Source of the DNA: Blautia wexlerae DSM 19850
GTDB lineage: Bacteria; Bacillota; Clostridia; Lachnospirales; Lachnospiraceae
Length of the DNA: 64,000 nt
Reading direction: 5' to 3'
NCBI RefSeq assembly: GCF_025148125.1
Contig: NZ_CP102267.1
Span: 3,420,501 to 3,484,500 of the forward strand
Positions within the stretch are counted from its first letter, which is position 1; the number at the start of each line of letters is the position of its first letter. The notes under the pieces are model-generated. The model was not told the origin of the DNA. It made no database searches and worked only from the letters and a program-made list of their open reading frames with translations. This document shows, one piece after another, positions 58,832 through 64,000 of the stretch. The translations under genes were made by a program, and so were the position numbers.

Positions 58832-60088
58832 TTACTGTTCTTCTGTCTTTTCGTTTTTCATCTGTGCTTTCGCTTTTCGCCCAATCCTTGCATTGCTGTT
58901 CATAATACTGGCGCGGGTGATCTTATCATTTCCAAATTTCATCCGAATCTCATCCATAGCTGCATCCAGCTTTCTGCGGCGTTCTTTATTTTCTGTATCT
59001 TCAAACAGAGACATCTGTTCATAAGTGCCGTCTGTAAGGCCTGTCAGTGCCATACCAATCAGACGTAGCGGCTGTCCTTTCCAGAATTCTTTAAAAAGTC
59101 TTGTAGCATTTATATAAATTTCATCTGTAAGATCTGTAGCATTTTCCAGCTTTGTCTGGTGTGAACGGTTTCTGAAATCCAAAGTACGGAAAGTCACGGA
59201 AATACAGTTGCATTTCTTATCTTTTCTGCGCATTCTGGTTGCCAGAACATCACACTGCTCCAAAAGTATGGGAAACACCTGCTCTATGGAAGTAATATCA
59301 TCGTTAAAAGTAGTTTCCACACTGAAACCTTTTGCCTCATCAGGCACTGCTTTTACAGGGGAATCATCAATACCTCTGGCATATTGCCATAGCTGATGTC
59401 CCGTTTTTTCCCCAAGCCAGTACTGCACATTGGATGCTCTTTCTCTTGCCAGATCACCGATGGTACGGATCCCCTGATTCAGAAGCTTCTGCTCGGAAGC
59501 TTTTCCCAGAAACAGCAGATTACGGATAGGAAGAGGCCACATTTTCTCTGGAATTTCATCCGGGAACAGAGTGTGTACTCTGTCCGGCTTTTGAAAATCT
59601 GATGCCATCTTTGCCAAAAGCTTATTGGTAGAAATTCCTACATTTACCGTAAATCCCAGCTCTCTGTGAATCTTGCCTTTCAGCTCATGAGCAGCAGCTA
59701 CAGGGTCAGGATAGATCAGAGAAGTACCTGTCATATCCAGAAATACCTCATCAATGGAAAAAGATTCCATCACAGGTGCAAAGGAAGCACAGATTGCTTT
59801 AAATGCCCTGGAACATTTATCGTATAATTCAAAATCACTGGGAACGATCACCAGATTGGGACATTTCCGAAGAGCCATGGCTACTGGCTCGCCGGTCTGG
59901 ATCCCGTATTTTTTTGCAGGGATAGATTTGGCAACCACGATACCTGTCCGTTTCTTTGGATCTCCTCCTACACAGGAAGGAATTTCTCTGAGATCCGGCA
60001 ACCCCTGGCTCACCCTTCTGGCTGATTCCCAGGAAAGAAATGCACTGTTTACATCAATATGAAAAATTAATCGTTCCGTACTTTTCAC
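58832..60088 (-). CDS. dinB: DNA polymerase IV (Y family)
   Basis: 418 residues. The catalytic Asp12 in FHIDVNSAFLSWES and the pair Asp113-Glu114 in SFSIDEVFLDMTG are present, with RTGIVVAKSIPAKKYGIQTG between them. The thumb helix-hairpin-helix region has NVGISTNKLLAKMASDFQKP and GIRTIGDLARERASNVQYWL, followed by the little-finger domain (VETTFNDDITSIEQVFP). It performs translesion synthesis. A C-terminal basic tail (AQMKNEKTEEQ) lacks a clear clamp-binding motif. The gene converges on ilvN. Confidence 0.93.
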   Translation of the reverse strand: MKSTERLIFHIDVNSAFLSWESARRVSQGLPDLREIPSCVGGDPKKRTGIVVAKSIPAKKYGIQTGEPVAMALRKCPNLVIVPSDFELYDKCSRAFKAICASFAPVMESFSIDEVFLDMTGTSLIYPDPVAAAHELKGKIHRELGFTVNVGISTNKLLAKMASDFQKPDRVHTLFPDEIPEKMWPLPIRNLLFLGKASEQKLLNQGIRTIGDLARERASNVQYWLGEKTGHQLWQYARGIDDSPVKAVPDEAKGFSVETTFNDDITSIEQVFPILLEQCDVLATRMRRKDKKCNCISVTFRTLDFRNRSHQTKLENATDLTDEIYINATRLFKEFWKGQPLRLIGMALTGLTDGTYEQMSLFEDTENKERRRKLDAAMDEIRMKFGNDKITRASIMNSNARIGRKAKAQMKNEKTEEQ

Positions 60089-60126
60089 TGTTCTGCCCCC
60101 TCAGCTCCTGCCGCTTAATTATAAGT

Positions 60127-60161
60127 CAAGCAGATGTTCGCAATCCGCTTCGCTACTTGCT
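60127..60161. repeat. 35-nt REP-like repeat, copy 2
   Basis: CAAGCAGATGTTCGCAATCC then GCTTCGCTACTTGCT, two mismatches from 1421-1455. The gap 60089-60428 otherwise holds the terminator at 60326 and no gene. Confidence 0.65.
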
Positions 60162-60325
60162 TTTATCTTAACATAAACGCAAGGGCAGAACAACTAATTG
60201 CCGAAACCATCCGAATGATTTTATGTAACGCTGTTACTTTACCGTAAATCTGCAAAACTGCGCACAGCCTGTACTCTGTTCCTGTTCAGAATGTACATAC
60301 ATTCCCACTGTACAGCCAGTAAAAA

Positions 60326-60362
60326 CACCTGCTTCCGGGAAAAAGTAATCCCGGAAGCAAGT
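60326..60362 (-). terminator. Terminator after the GH13 gene
   Basis: CACCTGCTTCCGGGA and TCCCGGAAGCAAGTG form a 15-bp stem with 8 loop bases; the reverse strand then reads TTTTTAC. It closes the leftward oxidoreductase-kinase-GH13 operon. Confidence 0.85.
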
Positions 60363-60428
60363 GTACGATCAAAAATCAGAGCCTGTATCTCTCAAAAGAG
60401 ACAATCATTTGTCTTCACATTCTGGTCA

Positions 60429-62129
60429 TTAGTTCTCCAAATTAAAAACTGTATCTCCCTGTGGCTCAATTCCCTCTACCTTAAATTTATATGTACGGAA
60501 ATCCGCATTCAATCTTGCAATGTAACCTTCATTTTCCCAAGTAAAGCAAATAGTACTTCCAACAGCCTGAATCTTAATATTATTCATTTTTTCAAATGCC
60601 GGAAAATTTTTGCGGAACCGGAGCAATTTCAATTGTGTCATTACTACATCTTTTTTTAACGCTTCTTCTATATCTTCCATAGAAAGATTCGTTCTGTTAA
60701 TTTCTTTATGTCCACCTGCCCCAGCTCTTCTGACAGCTTCATAATCATTTTTTCCTGCAAAAAGATCAAGATACCATACCTGAGGTTTTCCTGGCATAAA
60801 CAACTGAACCGCCCTTGCAATCAGCATTTTCCTGTCATCTTCTCCCAGAGCACTATAATAAGTAGCATTTACCTGATAGTACACATTTTTCTGTCCATGA
60901 AGGTTTTTAACAAACCCGCCTCGTCCAACAACAGTATCAATCAGCCCTTGTATCTGCTCATCTTTTATTAAGCCCTTCAGATCTAATAAAGGTATTCCAT
61001 CATGACATCCAAGCATATTCACAACGTTAATCTGTTTGTCCAGAATTTCCTGTGCCCACTTTTCAAGCATTTCTCCACTCTGTTCTTCAAATGCATCTAT
61101 TATCAATCCAGGAAGGAAGAAATCATATGCCATATACCCCTTTTGAGATAAAATTTCATACGTTTTTTCTTCATAACTGGAATGGATTTCCGGAAGCAAT
61201 GTTAATTCATATTTATCAGCTAATTGCTGAATCCGTTCCAGCAGATTCCATGTTCCCGGCTCATTCAGGAAATTCTTTTCACCAGGTTCCTTCGGTGCAT
61301 ATGCAAACGCATCCAAACGGACTATTTTCGCTCCATATTCTGCCAACGTGCGCAAAGTATCATCATAGTATTCCCACACAAGTGGAGATTTAATGTTTAA
61401 ATCCATTTGTCCAAGATATTTTCTGTGTGATTCTACATATTCCACAACCTGTTTTTTATACTTTTCAAATCTTCCTAATTCAACATTAGCAGGAATAACT
61501 CCCTTTTCGAGCTGATCATTTACCATTTTTGCAATTTCCAGAGCTGTAAGATACTGAAGCTGAAGAGCCTGCATTAAATCCTGTTCCTGAACCTTATCAT
61601 ATCTTACTTCCTGATAAAAAGTATTCCAATACGGAACATTCTCCCCATTCGGCATTCTTACCATCAGGATCGGCAATCCCGGTTTTCTGAAAAACATTTT
61701 CTGGATTAATTCCGGATATGGCTGAATATATCCCTCTTCTGTCATTTCACCCTTCCCTTCCCAGAATTTATTCCAGTTAATAAAAAAGTCCTTATATTCA
61801 GACTCCTGTCCCTTTTTGATAATGTCCTGAAATTGCTTTGATAAAACAGATGCATGATTCAACACAAAATCAAATTTCAAATTGATTCCTAACTCTTTCA
61901 GCTTATCCAAGTCGTTCTCTGTTGCGTATATCTCATTAAGATTATAATCAATAATTGAGAATCCTCTGTCTAAATCTGTATTAAATATACTTGGCAAAAT
62001 ATAAAAGCTTCCAAAAATATCCTGTGCTTCTTCTTTCTGCAAAAATCCAAGCATTCCTTCTATATTATTTTCCACACTGTCCGGATAAGCATTCAGCATT
62101 GGACTCATATCCATTTTACTGATTTTCAT
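60429..62129 (-). CDS. GH13_18 sucrose-phosphorylase-type enzyme
   Basis: 566 residues from the ATG at 62129 (GAGGAAAG upstream). The GH13 conserved regions are FDFVLNHAS (about 87-94), IVRLDAFAYAPKEPG with nucleophile Asp273, LLPEIHSSYE with acid/base Glu314, and MLGCHDGIPLLDLKG with Asp377. RLDAFAYAPK rather than a typical amylase RxDxxxx and the LLDLKGL motif are those of subfamily 18, the sucrose, sucrose-6-phosphate and glucosylglycerate/glucosylglycerol phosphorylases. These cleave an alpha-glucoside with phosphate to give glucose 1-phosphate. The acceptor here is undetermined. Its start overlaps the kinase gene end by 14 bp. Confidence 0.85.
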   Translation of the reverse strand: MKISKMDMSPMLNAYPDSVENNIEGMLGFLQKEEAQDIFGSFYILPSIFNTDLDRGFSIIDYNLNEIYATENDLDKLKELGINLKFDFVLNHASVLSKQFQDIIKKGQESEYKDFFINWNKFWEGKGEMTEEGYIQPYPELIQKMFFRKPGLPILMVRMPNGENVPYWNTFYQEVRYDKVQEQDLMQALQLQYLTALEIAKMVNDQLEKGVIPANVELGRFEKYKKQVVEYVESHRKYLGQMDLNIKSPLVWEYYDDTLRTLAEYGAKIVRLDAFAYAPKEPGEKNFLNEPGTWNLLERIQQLADKYELTLLPEIHSSYEEKTYEILSQKGYMAYDFFLPGLIIDAFEEQSGEMLEKWAQEILDKQINVVNMLGCHDGIPLLDLKGLIKDEQIQGLIDTVVGRGGFVKNLHGQKNVYYQVNATYYSALGEDDRKMLIARAVQLFMPGKPQVWYLDLFAGKNDYEAVRRAGAGGHKEINRTNLSMEDIEEALKKDVVMTQLKLLRFRKNFPAFEKMNNIKIQAVGSTICFTWENEGYIARLNADFRTYKFKVEGIEPQGDTVFNLEN

Positions 62130-63078
62130 CACAACTTTCCTCCTCATCCATCAGTTTTGTATATTCTTCATATGTCAGTATTTCTCCATTTTTCGAAAGG
62201 ATAATCTGAGCTTTATGTGCATCCCTTCTCAACAGTTTCTGTTCCAGCGCAAGCACTAATGTAGTAAACGGACTATCTACTGCTCCATCTCTGTTTCTGC
62301 TTCTTCTGTGAGCTAACGTTTCTTTCGGCGTACTATTCAACAATACAGGTATATCCACTCCTGTATAATTTTTACTGTTTCCATGTGTCCATTCAATAAT
62401 CAGGATATCCTTTTCTGAAAAATCCACTTCTTCATACCAAAGTTCTGTATCTTCTCTTCCCATACGCTTCAGCCATATTTTTTCTGCTCCACTTTTAAAT
62501 TCTTTTACGATATTCTGAATTTCAAAAAAATTAATTTCTTTTTCTGTTCCCAAATATCCCTGTAATCCCATAGCTCCATTTCTGATATAACTTTCATACC
62601 ATGGATATTTAACTATATTCTTTGGCTCAGAATCTTTATTTTCCAACTGATACTGATGGATAATATTAAATCTTTCAAAAGAATATTCACCATCTGTGAT
62701 CATCCCTCTGATGGCACTTTCCCTGAATATTCTCAAACGTTCTGCATCATTATATACAGGAATTCTGTGCGGATAATTGTCCCCAGATAATGTATAACAT
62801 CCAACTCCCATATTCTCAAAATAATGTGCAAGTAATGAAGCGATCTCAGATTTTCCAACACCAGAACCGCCACAAACTGTTATTACCACTTTTGAATTTG
62901 TTGTTGCACATTCTTTTACTTTTTTTATTAATTCAGGAAAAATCACTTTTGCCTTTTCTATGTGAGATTTTTCAATATTTATTTTATCTCCTGGCATATC
63001 CCCATGTGGAATATGTAAAATATCCCCATCTTCATCTGCCAAATTATTCATACTCAATTCTAACAGTTTATTATGCAT
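62116..63078 (-). CDS. P-loop kinase, uridine-kinase/PRK-like, of unknown substrate
   Basis: 320 residues. A 60-residue N-terminal part precedes VVITVCGGSGVGKSEIASLL (Walker A, residues 70-77) and CYTLSGDNYPHRIPVYNDAE, which has the uridine-kinase-like D-Y-substrate loop. ILIIEWTHGNSKNYTGVDIP is the Walker-B-like strand and TPKETLAHRRSRNRDGAVDS carries an Arg-rich lid. The length and lid differ from uridine kinase (~210), so the substrate is probably not uridine. It is co-translated with a GH13_18 phosphorylase and lies downstream of a Gfo/Idh/MocA oxidoreductase, so it may phosphorylate a sugar or polyol fed into that route. Confidence 0.75.
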   Translation of the reverse strand: MHNKLLELSMNNLADEDGDILHIPHGDMPGDKINIEKSHIEKAKVIFPELIKKVKECATTNSKVVITVCGGSGVGKSEIASLLAHYFENMGVGCYTLSGDNYPHRIPVYNDAERLRIFRESAIRGMITDGEYSFERFNIIHQYQLENKDSEPKNIVKYPWYESYIRNGAMGLQGYLGTEKEINFFEIQNIVKEFKSGAEKIWLKRMGREDTELWYEEVDFSEKDILIIEWTHGNSKNYTGVDIPVLLNSTPKETLAHRRSRNRDGAVDSPFTTLVLALEQKLLRRDAHKAQIILSKNGEILTYEEYTKLMDEEESCDENQ

Positions 63079-63199
63079 TACACATTCTCCCTATCATTCA
63101 AATACTATTACTTTACTTATAACCAACTCTTCCTGTAAAAAACAAATTACTGATTAAGGGGAAACTACAACTGTCAGTAGTCATAGTCTCCCCCCATAT

Positions 63200-64000
63200 C
63201 TACATTGTCAGAAAAGAATTCCATGGCTGTTTTTCCGTATATACCGGTTTATATTCGTCAGCCATTGCTTCTTCCATTTTCAGGCAAAGGTACATATCCT
63301 GCAGCGCATCTGCCAGAGAATAAATTTCTTTTCCATTTTTTAAATATTCATGCATTCCCATTAAAAGACTTCCCACTGCAATTTCATCATCATTCAGTCT
63401 TGCATTTACAAAAGGTGTCTTATAAAGAAATTCTTCTCCTAGCATAATTGCAAAATGAGACCATTCCTGATTACCGTAAACACCAAGATCAATTCTATTA
63501 ATCTCTTGCGTTACCGGAATATTTTCTTCAGTAAGATATCGAATGGTAAGATCATCAATCTCCCCTCTCTCTCCCTGAATGTTCAGCTGTCTTGTACGAA
63601 TAAAGGAATGATACTGGGCCGGATCAGAAAAATCAAAGAATGCTATCTGTCCATTATCAAATTCCAAAGTGACACGATCCCGTGAACAGATAAAAGTATC
63701 TCCATCAAAAGCCATTCCTTCTCTGCCATATGTTTCTGTCACTGAAAACTCATATCTTTTCCCGTATATAGTACAAGGAATACCCTTTGTTCCAAGCATC
63801 CATCTAATCATACTAATCCCATGATATCCATGAAGCGAAGAAATATTAATATTCTCCACTTTTCCAATCAGCCCTCTTTCAATCGCATTATGCCAGGATG
63901 CATATAACGGCTGCAGAAAATACTGTTCAGCCACCTGAATCCTTGGCTGATATTTTTCGTAGGCCTTCCATAATTTCTGAAGATCTTCCTGACTTTCTCC
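63200..64000 (-). CDS. Gfo/Idh/MocA-family oxidoreductase, C-terminal part (runs off right edge)
   Basis: The frame is open from the stop at 63200 to the window edge, so the N-terminal NAD-binding domain lies outside. The visible part is the C-terminal substrate domain: LYASWHNAIERGLIGKVENI, HGYHGISMIRWMLGTKGIPC, and GQIAFFDFSDPAQYHSFIRT, with repeated beta strands as expected. A GTG at 63934 is internal and not the start. These enzymes oxidise or reduce sugars and inositols. It lies 121 bp upstream of the kinase gene in the same direction and probably belongs to the same operon. Confidence 0.85.
   Translation of the reverse strand, partial: GESQEDLQKLWKAYEKYQPRIQVAEQYFLQPLYASWHNAIERGLIGKVENINISSLHGYHGISMIRWMLGTKGIPCTIYGKRYEFSVTETYGREGMAFDGDTFICSRDRVTLEFDNGQIAFFDFSDPAQYHSFIRTRQLNIQGERGEIDDLTIRYLTEENIPVTQEINRIDLGVYGNQEWSHFAIMLGEEFLYKTPFVNARLNDDEIAVGSLLMGMHEYLKNGKEIYSLADALQDMYLCLKMEEAMADEYKPVYTEKQPWNSFLTM

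Noticed and set aside
1..64000. tRNA, rRNA, integrase or transposase genes
   Set aside because: None was recognised on either strand. The mobile signals seen are small non-coding palindromes only.

Overview
The window reads as chromosomal DNA of a low-GC Gram-positive anaerobe of the Clostridia, most likely a gut Lachnospiraceae (Blautia/Ruminococcus-like). The grounds are strong AGGAGG ribosome sites, a T-box leader before ilvBN, many fucosidase and sugar-ABC genes, [4Fe-4S] serine dehydratase and cysteine desulfidase-type enzymes, an ECF-type metal transporter and c-di-GMP signalling. No rRNA, tRNA, phage, transposase or CRISPR array was seen. The species assignment is inference.

Layout. 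1-1.35 kb: a LacI regulator divergent from a sugar ABC permease that runs off the left edge, with paired AACCGGTT operators between them. 1.35-2.6 kb: gene remnants (maltose acetyltransferase, Abi_2). 2.6-13 kb: a fucoside locus with GH29 and GH95 alpha-L-fucosidases, an ABC importer and a YesM/YesN-type two-component system. 13-14.8 kb: decaying EAL and ferredoxin-like membrane genes. 14.8-17.6 kb: a cytidylate-kinase-like protein, a GNAT and a HipBA-type module. 17.8-23 kb: a TetR regulator and a compact condensation-domain / acyl carrier protein / AMP-ligase operon, with an alpha/beta hydrolase nearby. This cassette is the best candidate for an undescribed biosynthetic system. 23-26.5 kb: a large GGDEF-GGDEF-EAL membrane protein.

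26.8-32.2 kb: an ABC ATPase remnant, a DMT transporter, an esterase, a 53-bp tandem repeat, a CyuA-like enzyme, an AEC transporter and a LOG protein. 32.3-40.4 kb: two probable nickel/cobalt uptake systems, CbiMQO (ECF) and a five-gene NikABCDE/Opp-like operon. Their promoters share an unusual CCCC..GGGTGGGTTGT element that abuts the -35 box and recurs twice before a candidate orphan RNA. 40.5-45.5 kb: a 29-residue membrane peptide, a LysR regulator, a PAS-GGDEF cyclase under a c-di-GMP-I riboswitch, and MgtE. 46-50 kb: serine dehydratase SdaAB/SdaAA, a YczE-like protein and an EIIC_2 membrane protein. 50-54.6 kb: RNase H and a three-gene operon (CMP-kinase-like protein, amino-acid permease, iron alcohol dehydrogenase). 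54.8-58.8 kb: an N-terminally truncated argD, then promoter, T-box leader, a ~197-nt hairpin, ilvB and ilvN. 58.8-64 kb: DNA polymerase IV, then an operon of a Gfo/Idh/MocA oxidoreductase (cut by the right edge), a P-loop kinase and a sucrose-phosphorylase-type GH13.

Several families of palindromic repeats without coding capacity are scattered between genes, often at gene ends or at truncation points. They are the main structure not explained by ordinary genes.
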